Position numbers and translations under genes: made by a program. Shown piece by piece: positions 45,375-53,618 of a DNA stretch of 64,000 nt. The stretch's first letter is position 1. Each line of letters begins with the position of its first letter. Below the pieces are notes generated by a model. That model saw nothing but the letters and a program-made list of their open reading frames with translations. It searched no databases and was not told the DNA's origin. Source of the DNA: Bog-950 sp046329515 (GTDB lineage Bacteria > Bacteroidota > Bacteroidia > Chitinophagales > LD1); the NCBI GenBank assembly GCA_046329515.1, contig JAXLUM010000001.1, positions 1,116,001 through 1,180,000 on the forward strand, in the 5' to 3' direction.

Positions 45375-45998
45375 ATGAAAATGCGCTTTGCCATAGTGCT
45401 TTTTGGGTTATTGATTGTTGCAGCTTGCCGCCGTACGAATTCACCAATAGAAACACAACCTGCGGTTATAACTACTGACACTACAGCACAGGTAAAGCAA
45501 GATACTACCGAACCCGAAGAAACAACCTTCCTGGAAGTTTCAGATACCATAGAAGGAGATTTTAATGGCGATGGTGTAAAAGAAAAAATGTGGCTGAACC
45601 CTCCTAAAATTTCAAACATGGAGGAGTTTGAATGTGATGGTTCCTGTGATGGATACATTACTTTCTCTAATGCCAATTTGCCGCCAATACGCATGGAAGA
45701 TTGCATTGATGGCTCTCCGGTTAATGAAGGTGATTTGAACGGAGATGGCGCTGATGATGTGGGTATGCTGCCGGGTTGGTTTACCAGTTGCTGGCACCAG
45801 TATCATGTATTCTCCTTCCGCAATGGTAAATGGATAGATGTGGTTAACCCCTTTGATACCCATTGCTCACAATGGGAGGACGGTGTGGATGCCGTTTCTG
45901 TTGACCCTAAAAAGCCGGGCCATGTTATTATACGTTACATGAGCACCAGCGATGCAGACTTTGTTATAAAAGAGAAAAGCATTAAGGCGAAGAGATAA
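45375..45998 (+). CDS. Lipoprotein with FG-GAP-like segments
   Basis: A 207-residue lipoprotein (lipobox LLIVAAC, start ATG 45375, 1 bp after the aminopeptidase stop; a start at 45354 would overlap that gene). Two calcium-loop-like motifs, EGDFNGDGVKEKMWLNPP and EGDLNGDGADDVGMLPGW, resemble FG-GAP/VCBS repeats. Three of its cysteines are in CDGSC and SCW contexts. Function unknown; the tight spacing suggests cotranscription with the peptidase. Confidence 0.65.
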   Translation: MKMRFAIVLFGLLIVAACRRTNSPIETQPAVITTDTTAQVKQDTTEPEETTFLEVSDTIEGDFNGDGVKEKMWLNPPKISNMEEFECDGSCDGYITFSNANLPPIRMEDCIDGSPVNEGDLNGDGADDVGMLPGWFTSCWHQYHVFSFRNGKWIDVVNPFDTHCSQWEDGVDAVSVDPKKPGHVIIRYMSTSDADFVIKEKSIKAKR

Positions 45999-46044
45999 GT
46001 GTTATTAAGGAAAAGGTTTATTTTTAGTTAGACCTTGAATAAAC

Positions 46045-46743
46045 ATGAAAGCTTTATCGCTTACATTCTGCATTGTGCTGTTTTCTTTCCAGGCATTTGC
46101 ACAATACCACTTTATTGGTGTCGGAGCCAACATTTCTATGGGGTCATTAGGTGTGGTAGGAGCAGAGGGTGGTGGGAGAAAGCCAATGGGCATAGTAAGC
46201 ATTGCTTATAAATTTATAGGAAAGAAGGAGGTGGGTTTTTCTTTAGCACTTGAAAGCAGTGGCTATACATTTTCGCAGCATAATGGCAAGTCAGATAAAT
46301 CCTCTAGCTACATAAATGTATATAATAGCTCGGTTTATTTGACTACCCCCTTTATGATGGAAGTGCTTGGAGGAAAGCGAAGATGCAGTTTTATGTTTCA
46401 TGCTGGGGTGTTGGTAAACTTTGCATTATATCATAAGGCCGGTTATGATTATTACGCCTACTATTTGCCAACATTTGCGCTGGTAAAGGAAGAACATCCC
46501 CGCATTGCTTATAATGCTTTTACTCCCATACATATTGGCCTACCTGTAGGTATTGGGTTGGGCGTAGTACTTTCAAAAAGTTTGTCTTTAAATCTTTCTA
46601 TTGAAGACAGGCTGTTTATTAAAAGGCTGGATAGCTATAACGGTATAATTAATACTTTAGGCTTAAAGGTAGAATTGGCCTTTAACCTAAAACGCAATAA
46701 TAGCTTCGCCACAAAGGCTGACGGTAAAACGGGAACCAGATAA
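46045..46743 (+). CDS. Putative outer-membrane beta-barrel protein
   Basis: A 232-residue exported protein (signal peptide ending ...SFQAFAQ). Alternating strand-like patterns suggest a small beta-barrel: GVVGAEGGGRKPMGIVSIAY, EVGFSLALESSGYTF, CSFMFHAGVLVNFALYH, GIGLGVVLSKSLSLNLSIED. It ends with KVELAFNLKRNNSFATKADG KTGTR rather than an aromatic residue, so barrel assembly is uncertain. No family recognised. Confidence 0.5.
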   Translation: MKALSLTFCIVLFSFQAFAQYHFIGVGANISMGSLGVVGAEGGGRKPMGIVSIAYKFIGKKEVGFSLALESSGYTFSQHNGKSDKSSSYINVYNSSVYLTTPFMMEVLGGKRRCSFMFHAGVLVNFALYHKAGYDYYAYYLPTFALVKEEHPRIAYNAFTPIHIGLPVGIGLGVVLSKSLSLNLSIEDRLFIKRLDSYNGIINTLGLKVELAFNLKRNNSFATKADGKTGTR

Positions 46744-46744
46744 A

Positions 46745-48283
46745 TTAAGGCAGCAAACTTTCTCCTGTCATTTCTTTAGGCTGCTCAATGCCCATTAGCT
46801 CTAAAACGGTAGGTGCTAAATCTGCAAGCTTACCGTTATTAAGTTGCGGGTGAAAATCTTTATCTATTAAAAACAAAGGCACGGGGTTTTTGGTGTGTGC
46901 CGTATTCGGGCTTCCATCTTCATTAATCATGTAATCGCAGTTACCATGGTCGGCCGTAATCAAAAAGGTATAGCCGTTAGCTAGCCCTGCATCAACTACG
47001 CGTTTTACGCAGGCGTCAATAGTTTCAACCGCTTTAACGGCGGCTTTAAATATACCTGTATGGCCAACCATATCGGGGTTAGCGTAATTAAGGCAAACAA
47101 AATCGGGCCAGCCGCCTTGCAGTTCAGCTACAATTTTATCAGTCAATTCAATGGCGCTCATTTCGGGTTGTAAATCGTAGGTAGCTACTTTTGGAGAAGG
47201 CACAAGTATTCGCTTCTCATCTTTAAATTCTTTTTCGCGGCCACCACTAAAGAAGAATGTTACGTGCGGGTACTTTTCTGTTTCGGCAATTCGTATTTGC
47301 TTCCTGCCTTGTTTCTCCAGCACCTCACCAAGTGTATTTTCAACCTTATCATTATCAAATATTACCTCTACGTTTTGGTACGTTTCATCATACCTGGTCA
47401 TTGTTGCGTAATGCAGCTTAAGTGTTTTCATGCCAAAGTCGGGCATATCCTTTTGCGTAAGCACGGTAGTAATTTCGCGGCAGCGGTCTGTTCGGAAGTT
47501 AAAACAGATAACAGCATCGCCATCCCAAATTTGTGCATACGGCATTCCATCGGCATTAGTGCGCACTATTGGTTTTATAAACTCATCGGTTACGTTTTCG
47601 GCATAGCTGTTTTCTACTGCTTTAATTACATCCGTAGTTTTTGTGCCTTCGCCTTTAGTAAGTAAATCATAGGCCAGCTTAACACGTTCCCAACGCTTAT
47701 CGCGGTCCATGGCATAATAACGTCCGCAAACGGTGGCAATATGGCCACCACTTGTTTTCAAGTGCTCATCTAACTCTTTTAAAAAGCCAAGCCCGCTTTT
47801 AGGGTCGCAATCGCGCCCATCTGTAAACGCATGTATAAACACCTGGTCGCTACGCAGGCCGTATTCTTTGGCATAATCGCACAACGCCTTTACATGGTCA
47901 ATATGCGAATGCACACCACCATTGGAAACCAAACCCATTAAGTGTAAAGGCTTGTTGTTTGCCTTACAGTATGCAAAAGCATCATTTAGTGTTTTGTTGG
48001 CTTTCAACTCGCCGTTTTTAATAGCCATATTAACCCGTTGTAATTCCTGGTAAACAATGCGGCCTGCACCAATGTTAAGGTGGCCTACTTCACTATTTCC
48101 CATTTGGCCATCAGGTAATCCTACGGCTTCGCTGTGCGTTATTAATTCGCTGTTAGGATAATTCTTATAAAGGCTATCAATAAAAGGCACATTGGCTTGT
48201 GCTATTGCGCTGGCTTTAGGGTTTGTACCTTTTCCCCAACCATCCATTATAATGAGGACAACTTTCTTATTCATCGGCTGCAA
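46745..48283 (-). CDS. gpmI: 2,3-bisphosphoglycerate-independent phosphoglycerate mutase
   Basis: A 512-residue glycolytic enzyme. The metal-binding LIIMDGWGKG and the catalytic Ser in LPDGQMGNSEVGHLNIGAGR are intact, and the C-terminal TADHGNCDYM is the second metal-binding motif. The length matches the family. It interconverts 3- and 2-phosphoglycerate in the cytoplasm. Divergent from the OmpA-family gene, with about 41 bp between starts. Confidence 0.93.
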   Translation of the reverse strand: MQPMNKKVVLIIMDGWGKGTNPKASAIAQANVPFIDSLYKNYPNSELITHSEAVGLPDGQMGNSEVGHLNIGAGRIVYQELQRVNMAIKNGELKANKTLNDAFAYCKANNKPLHLMGLVSNGGVHSHIDHVKALCDYAKEYGLRSDQVFIHAFTDGRDCDPKSGLGFLKELDEHLKTSGGHIATVCGRYYAMDRDKRWERVKLAYDLLTKGEGTKTTDVIKAVENSYAENVTDEFIKPIVRTNADGMPYAQIWDGDAVICFNFRTDRCREITTVLTQKDMPDFGMKTLKLHYATMTRYDETYQNVEVIFDNDKVENTLGEVLEKQGRKQIRIAETEKYPHVTFFFSGGREKEFKDEKRILVPSPKVATYDLQPEMSAIELTDKIVAELQGGWPDFVCLNYANPDMVGHTGIFKAAVKAVETIDACVKRVVDAGLANGYTFLITADHGNCDYMINEDGSPNTAHTKNPVPLFLIDKDFHPQLNNGKLADLAPTVLELMGIEQPKEMTGESLLP

Positions 48284-48299
48284 ATGTACTCCACTTTCT

Positions 48300-48307
48300 T
48301 ATTTTTG
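48300..48307 (+). promoter_or_regulatory. Candidate -7 element upstream of OmpA-family gene
   Basis: TATTTTTG fits TAnnTTTG and lies 17 nt before ATG 48325. The -33 element is weak, so confidence is modest. Confidence 0.35.
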
Positions 48308-48324
48308 AGTATAAACCCCGGGAG

Positions 48325-49551
48325 ATGAAGAACCTGACGCTTATCATAACATTGTTGGTTTGCGCCTTTAATGCTAATGCGCAGTTAGATACTGTGCGAT
48401 TGATGTTTAATACCAATAAGTATGAGATTACGCCTTCTCATACAAAAGCAATAGACTCATTGCTAAATATTAAAGGGCAGATAACCCGCATTAAAGTTGC
48501 TGGCCATACCGATAATGTTGGCAGTGATGCTTTTAACCAAAAACTTTCGGAAAAACGTGCCGCATCGGTTTACAACTATTTAAAAGCGCATGGTATTGAT
48601 ACTGCCCTGTTGTTTGTAAAGTTTTACGGTTCAACTGACCCGCGTGTGGCTAACACCAATTCAGAAAACCAGGCTGCCAACCGCCGTGTAGATATTGTTA
48701 GCGCTTTTGTAGATACGGAGAGTATAGCCAAGCCGCAGGCCCCGCCACCACCAAAGCAGTTTCACTTAACGTTCAGTAATGGCGTTAAAATGAATTTTAT
48801 AGAAGGCGATTACGATAAGTCTTCAGAGAATTACCTGGTTTCTTCTGATGTTTCAAAAGGCGCCGGATCTTTAGGTACACCGCCCATTACGCTTATTACC
48901 AACACCACTGAGATGCGGGCCGCCAATATGCTTACCATGACCGCTGATAACGAAGTGCTGGTTAGCCAGATTATTTGTTGCTTTAGCCGTGAAGCATGCG
49001 GCTCTGCCAAGCCGGTTGAAACGCTTATACCTGTTGCAAAGCCTTACCACTGCGATTTAAGTAAAGTGGCCATGTGGGAACAGCAATTAGACGAAAATGG
49101 CCGCACCAAGTGGACCTTAAGCCAGGCCCAATTTGATGTTGTTCAATTAGAAAACCTAACGTATTTGCGCTTTAAACGCATACCGCCATGCGGCTGCGTT
49201 AATTTTGATTTTAAACTGCATGTTGGCTGTGGTGTTATTGATTCTTTTAACCTTGAAGTGCGCAAGAATGCCAAGAAGCCTAAGTTGTTTACCAAAGTTG
49301 TAATTCGCAAGGTAGAAGTGGAAGACACCGTTGCTAATATGCTTTATGAGCCTGTGGCTGCTTCTACCAACCAATTCAAAATTCAGGTAATGGAGGATTC
49401 AAAAACCAATGCACGGGTAAGTGTTCGGTTAATAGGGAAGAAGAATACCTCGTACCGCATTAATGCCGTGCCTTTAAGAGCTTTTAACTACGACAAGGCC
49501 ACCAATACCTATTTTGTTACTAAAAAGGGTCTGAAGGTGTATAAAAAATAG
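48325..49551 (+). CDS. OmpA-family protein with N-terminal OmpA domain
   Basis: A 408-residue exported protein. The OmpA peptidoglycan-binding domain comes first, at about 20-130 (IKVAGHTDNVGSDAFNQKLS EKRA; NSENQAANRRVDIV), instead of at the C-terminus. A Pro-rich linker (KPQAPPPPKQ) joins it to about 260 residues of unknown fold that contain SQIICCFSREACGSAKPV and FKRIPPCGCVNFDFKLHVGC, a cysteine-rich part. The inverted order and the cysteine-rich tail are unusual; function beyond cell-wall binding is unknown. Confidence 0.75.
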   Translation: MKNLTLIITLLVCAFNANAQLDTVRLMFNTNKYEITPSHTKAIDSLLNIKGQITRIKVAGHTDNVGSDAFNQKLSEKRAASVYNYLKAHGIDTALLFVKFYGSTDPRVANTNSENQAANRRVDIVSAFVDTESIAKPQAPPPPKQFHLTFSNGVKMNFIEGDYDKSSENYLVSSDVSKGAGSLGTPPITLITNTTEMRAANMLTMTADNEVLVSQIICCFSREACGSAKPVETLIPVAKPYHCDLSKVAMWEQQLDENGRTKWTLSQAQFDVVQLENLTYLRFKRIPPCGCVNFDFKLHVGCGVIDSFNLEVRKNAKKPKLFTKVVIRKVEVEDTVANMLYEPVAASTNQFKIQVMEDSKTNARVSVRLIGKKNTSYRINAVPLRAFNYDKATNTYFVTKKGLKVYKK

Positions 49552-49635
49552 CCTGATAATGAGGCTGTTTTATGGTTATATTCGTTAAAGAACGCAGCAG
49601 GCCATTATTGGCATAGAATTAGAACACTAATACGC

Positions 49636-50034
49636 ATGAAAATGAAGAACGTATTGATTTTAGTGGGTTTTATTGCATTATCAACCTTATTTACCCTAAA
49701 CGCCCGCGCCCAAAGCTTTGACGGTATAGCCAACGCTATACGCGGTGGGAATGCCTCGGCCCTTGCTGCTACTTTTCAGGGTAATGTTGAAATTACTATT
49801 AAAGATGCCAGCCAAAGCTATAGCAAAACGCAGGCTGAAATTGTGTTGAAGGATTTTTTTGCCAAAAACCAGCCTAAGGCTTTTAGCGTGGCCCACGAAG
49901 GTACCAGCCCTGAAGGCTCTAAGTACTTTGTAGGTAACTTAACTACCAGCGGGGGCACTTACCGTACTTACGTATATGCCAAAGTAAATGGCGCCAGCCT
50001 TAGCATACAGGAAATACGCTTTGAGGCGCAATGA
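49636..50034 (+). CDS. DUF4783 protein
   Basis: A 132-residue exported protein (signal peptide ending NARAQ). SFDGIANAIRGGNASALAAT, followed by VEITIKDASQSYSKTQAEIV and FFAKNQPKAFSVAHEG, is the DUF4783 pattern, a cystatin/NTF2-like small fold. Common in Bacteroidota, function unknown. A strong terminator follows (50067-50098). Confidence 0.8.
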   Translation: MKMKNVLILVGFIALSTLFTLNARAQSFDGIANAIRGGNASALAATFQGNVEITIKDASQSYSKTQAEIVLKDFFAKNQPKAFSVAHEGTSPEGSKYFVGNLTTSGGTYRTYVYAKVNGASLSIQEIRFEAQ

Positions 50035-50066
50035 GCTAACAGCATTCAGTAAACAAGTTATTAATG

Positions 50067-50098
50067 GAGCAAGGTGAAAGCCTTGCTCTTTTTGTTTT
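50067..50098 (+). terminator. Rho-independent terminator
   Basis: GAGCAAGG-TGAAAG-CCTTGCTC, an 8-bp stem, followed by TTTTTGTTTT on the plus strand. Confidence 0.85.
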
Positions 50099-50108
50099 CG
50101 AAGAGGAA

Positions 50109-50798
50109 CTAAAACCCTAAACGGATATTAACCCCAATGGCGGCTTGGGGGTAATTAGCGCCGCCGGTAATCATTACAGGCCGCCAGCTAATGTTAAGGT
50201 CGTCTTTCATATTCCATTCGTACAAGTGCGCGTCAACGGCTGCATCTACAATGTTTAAGGTGTACCATACTGCGGTGCAAATGGCTGAAATATCCAAATA
50301 CCGTTTGTAATAATCGCGGTAGCTTTTAAGCGTTGCAGCGTCATCTACACCATCTACCTGTGCATAGGTATTGGGGTCTTCATCCACCTGCAGCCGATAG
50401 GCATTGCGGTAAGTGGTAAAGTTGCTGGCGGTGTAATACACGGCATAACCAAGGCCGCCAAAGCCTGCATATACAATAGGTATTTTCCAATACTTTTTGT
50501 TGTAACCCTGGCCCAAACCCGGCAATGCCATTGAAAACAAGGCAGCCTTTAAAGGGCTGTGGCGCTTTTTCTTAACCTGTTGTTTGGTTGCTGCTGCTGA
50601 ATCTATAACAGGTTTAAGGCTATCGTTTACCATAGCCGGTTTGGCTATAGTATCGCCGGTGTTAAAACGCGGCTTAACCATTGTTTTGGTTGTGGTGTCA
50701 AGGCCAAGTGAATCAATATCCTGGCTATGTAACTTAACTGCACAGCAAAGCAAAAAAGGCAACAGAAAGGAGAGAAGAAGATGTTTTTTTGCTGCCAA
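50109..50798 (-). CDS. DUF5683 protein
   Basis: A 229-residue exported protein: signal peptide to about residue 25, a low-complexity Lys/Thr-rich linker, and the DUF5683 core (HSPLKAALFSMALPGLGQGY NKKYWKIPIVYAGFGGLGYA). It regularly sits beside parAB in Bacteroidota, as here, which suggests a linked function, but the role is unknown. It starts 10 bp after parB. Confidence 0.8.
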   Translation of the reverse strand: MAAKKHLLLSFLLPFLLCCAVKLHSQDIDSLGLDTTTKTMVKPRFNTGDTIAKPAMVNDSLKPVIDSAAATKQQVKKKRHSPLKAALFSMALPGLGQGYNKKYWKIPIVYAGFGGLGYAVYYTASNFTTYRNAYRLQVDEDPNTYAQVDGVDDAATLKSYRDYYKRYLDISAICTAVWYTLNIVDAAVDAHLYEWNMKDDLNISWRPVMITGGANYPQAAIGVNIRLGF

Positions 50799-50808
50799 CA
50801 GAAGTAGT

Positions 50809-51726
50809 TTATGCCCCGGTAATAGTATCTACCAAGCGCTCAAGGTCGTCATCATTGTAAAACTTAATAATGATTTCGCCTTTGGCGTCGGCAGTGCGTA
50901 AAATGCTAACCTTAGTTGAAAGGCTACTCATTAACTGGTCCTGCATTTTTTTCAGCATAAACGGCTGCTCAGCAGTTTTATTTGAAGAGGCGCTTGTTGC
51001 GTTCTTTTTCGGTTTCTCCGTAAGGCCCTGCACGTAGCTTTCCACCTGGCGCACGCTCATTCCTTTACCAATAACTTCTTTAAAAGCGGCAAGCAAAGTA
51101 GGCATATGGTCAATAGACATTAACGCCTTAGCATGACCCATAGTTATTTTACCATCGCGCAGGCCAGCCTGAATATCCGGTGGTAGTTTAAGCAGGCGAA
51201 GGAAGTTAGTTACCGTGCTGCGGTTTTTGCCTAAGCGTTCGGCTAATTGCTCCTGTGTAAGGTCGCATTCATCCTGCAGGCGCTTGTAGTTTATAGCAAT
51301 CTCCAGCGGGTTAAGGTCTTCGCGCTGTATGTTTTCAATAAGCGCAATTTCGATACTCTCCTGGTCGCTGGCGGTGCGCACATAAGCGGGCACTTCCTTT
51401 TTACCGGCCAGTTTGCTGGCGCGTAAGCGGCGTTCGCCGGCTATTAACTGGTATTTATTATTCTCGGCTTTACGAACCGTTATAGGTTGTATTACGCCAT
51501 GTATTTTAATTGAATCAGCAAGTTCGTTCAGGCTTTCTTCTTCAAAGGTAGTACGGGGCTGAAAAGGGTTAACCTCAATCAGTTCTAACGGTATATTAAT
51601 AACCACGCCCGACTGTGCGCCAAGGTTATTGGTAAATTTATTTTCAGCCGGTTTTGAGGTGGTGTCGTTTGCTTCGAGCAATGCGCTTAAGCCGCGCCCA
51701 AGCACGCTTTTCTTTTTCTCCGTCAT
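50809..51726 (-). CDS. parB: ParB/Spo0J chromosome partition protein
   Basis: A 305-residue CTP-dependent DNA clamp. The N-terminal box GERRLRASKLAGKKEVPAYV and the ENIQREDLNPLEIAINYKRL motif are intact. A helix-turn-helix lies at about 155-185 (TQEQLAERLGKNRSTVTNFL). The N-terminus contains a ParA-activating KKSVLGRGLSALLEA. Together with ParA it segregates the chromosome origin. No parS site was seen in this window. Confidence 0.93.
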   Translation of the reverse strand: MTEKKKSVLGRGLSALLEANDTTSKPAENKFTNNLGAQSGVVINIPLELIEVNPFQPRTTFEEESLNELADSIKIHGVIQPITVRKAENNKYQLIAGERRLRASKLAGKKEVPAYVRTASDQESIEIALIENIQREDLNPLEIAINYKRLQDECDLTQEQLAERLGKNRSTVTNFLRLLKLPPDIQAGLRDGKITMGHAKALMSIDHMPTLLAAFKEVIGKGMSVRQVESYVQGLTEKPKKNATSASSNKTAEQPFMLKKMQDQLMSSLSTKVSILRTADAKGEIIIKFYNDDDLERLVDTITGA

Positions 51727-51764
51727 CTTCCTGAATGATTAAGTATAGTGAAAAAAATTCCGGT

Positions 51765-52637
51765 TCAGTTTTCTGTAACCGGATCGTCGTTTTCAGCCAC
51801 TAAGTTAAACTCTTTGTGGCTATTCGGAATATTGGTTGCGTCATTTCTTTGCAGCATTTCGCGCACCAGGTTCATATAGTTTATGCTGCCTTTGCTTTCA
51901 GCATCGTACATAATAGCCGGTTTGCCAAAGCTTGGGGCCTCGCCTAAACGGGTATTACGATGTATTACTGTATCAAACACAATGGTTTCAAAGTGGCGGC
52001 GTATTTCTTCTACTACCTGGTTAGCCAGGCGCAGGCGCGGGTCAAACATGGTTAGCACAATGCCTTCAATTTCCAAAGCCGGGTTAAGGCGGCTTTGCAC
52101 AATTTTAATGGTGTTTAACAGCTTGCCTAAGCCTTCAAGAGCAAAATACTCGCACTGTACGGGTATTAAAACCGAATCGGCCGCGGTTAAGGCATTAACC
52201 GTAATTAAACCTAAGGATGGTGAACAGTCAATGATAATGTAATCATACTCCCCGCGTATTTCATCCAGTATCTGCTTAAATATCTTCTCGCGGTTAGGGT
52301 GGTTTATCAATTCAATTTCGGCGCCCACAAGGTCCAGGTGCGATGGCAGTAAATACAGGTTAGGGGTTTCTGTTTCCAGTATAATATCCTTAGCCTTTGT
52401 TTCGCCTACCAAACACTCGTATATACTTGTTTTAATGGCCTTGGGGTCGAAACCAACACCTGAGGTAGCATTGGCCTGCGGGTCGGCATCTACCAACAGC
52501 GTACGGTACTCCAGTATGGCAAGGCTGGCTGCAATGTTAATGGCCGAAGTGGTTTTACCTACTCCGCCCTTTTGGTTAGCCAGTGTTATAATTTTGCCCA
52601 ACCTGGTTTTTGCTTCATTATTCTTTTTCCCGCTCAT
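51765..52637 (-). CDS. parA: ParA/Soj chromosome partition ATPase
   Basis: A 290-residue deviant Walker ATPase with NQKGGVGKTTSAINIAASLA, the switch segment YDYIIIDCSPSLGLITVNAL and LVDADPQANATSG. Upstream of parB with 38 bp between, on the same strand. The C-terminus (about 260-290) is Asn/Glu-rich and poorly conserved. Drives origin segregation with ParB. Confidence 0.93.
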   Translation of the reverse strand: MSGKKNNEAKTRLGKIITLANQKGGVGKTTSAINIAASLAILEYRTLLVDADPQANATSGVGFDPKAIKTSIYECLVGETKAKDIILETETPNLYLLPSHLDLVGAEIELINHPNREKIFKQILDEIRGEYDYIIIDCSPSLGLITVNALTAADSVLIPVQCEYFALEGLGKLLNTIKIVQSRLNPALEIEGIVLTMFDPRLRLANQVVEEIRRHFETIVFDTVIHRNTRLGEAPSFGKPAIMYDAESKGSINYMNLVREMLQRNDATNIPNSHKEFNLVAENDDPVTEN

Positions 52638-52655
52638 TTATATATTCCTTTTCTT

Positions 52656-53345
52656 TTAAATGTTAATGCTGCCGCCAATACTTAGTAAAATCAGTTCTTT
52701 GCCTTTGGCTTTAAAGGCTGCCTTGGCTGCTTCGTGGTCAATTTTTATATAGCCAAAGGTATCGTAGTGAAGGCCTATAACCTTGTTACATTTTACAAAA
52801 TCTGAAGCTAAAACGGCTTCTGCTACATCCATGGTAAAGTTGCCGCCAATAGGCAGCAAAGCTACGCTTAAGTTTCCGCATGTAAGCGGAATTAACTGCA
52901 TATCCATTGTTAAAGCTGTATCGCCACTGTAGTAAAAGTTGCCTTCGGCGCTTTCAATTACAAAACCGCCGGGGTTACCGCCATAAGTGCCATCGGGCAT
53001 AACGCTGCTGTGGGTAGCGTAAACGTATTTAGCAGTGCCAAAGTCAAACTGCCACTTGCCGCCATGGTTCATGGGGTGGGTTTTGGCGGCGCCTTGTTTT
53101 TCAAACCAGCTTACCACTTCAAAGTTAGATACGATAGTGGCCCCTGTGCGGGTAGCTATATCCATAGCATCAGCAACATGGTCCTGGTGGCCGTGGCTTA
53201 TAAATATATAGTCAGCCGGTATGCCTTGTATATCTATGTTCTTGGCCAGCTCGTTGTAGCGTATAAAGGGGTCAAAAAGCAGATTTTTACCGCCGATATT
53301 TGCGCCAAAGCAGGCATGTCCGTAATAGGTAATTTGAATTGCCAT
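52656..53345 (-). CDS. Metallo-beta-lactamase-fold hydrolase (UPF0173-like)
   Basis: A 229-residue enzyme with the metal motif FISHGHQDHVADAMDI (H-x-H-x-D-H) and a glycine-rich strand YGHACFGANIGGKNLLFDP. A further His is in ALLPIGGNFTMDVAEAV-type segment and GLHYDTFGYIK. I start at ATG 53345 (MAIQITYYGHACFG), because the upstream 19 codons do not align with the fold. Substrate unknown; often called metal-dependent hydrolase. On the same strand as parA, 18 bp before it. Confidence 0.85.
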   Translation of the reverse strand: MAIQITYYGHACFGANIGGKNLLFDPFIRYNELAKNIDIQGIPADYIFISHGHQDHVADAMDIATRTGATIVSNFEVVSWFEKQGAAKTHPMNHGGKWQFDFGTAKYVYATHSSVMPDGTYGGNPGGFVIESAEGNFYYSGDTALTMDMQLIPLTCGNLSVALLPIGGNFTMDVAEAVLASDFVKCNKVIGLHYDTFGYIKIDHEAAKAAFKAKGKELILLSIGGSINI

Positions 53346-53568
53346 AGATGCCGCCAAAGATACTTGGGCGTGGAACAGTAAGCCTTCGTAATTCTCCACC
53401 AATAAACAGAGTGTCTGTTTATATGTATGTTGATTAGTGGTGGTTTGCTGTTAGCTAAGCGTGGGCAGCGGGTTGAAAACGCCGTATGCCTGTTAATAGG
53501 CCAGTGGGCCTGCCGGTGGGGCCTGTTTGTTCCACAACAAAACAGTTGATAAGTAGGTGGGCTAAAAC

Positions 53569-53599
53569 AAAAAGCCCCGCGATTGCTCGCAGGGCTTTT
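53569..53599 (-). terminator. Terminator of the T9SS protein gene
   Basis: On the minus strand AAAAGCCCTGCGAGCAATCG then CGGGGCTTTTTGTTTT, a stem of about 12 bp with one mismatch and a T-tract. Confidence 0.75.
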
Positions 53600-53618
53600 A
53601 ATTATTTATCTAAACCAA

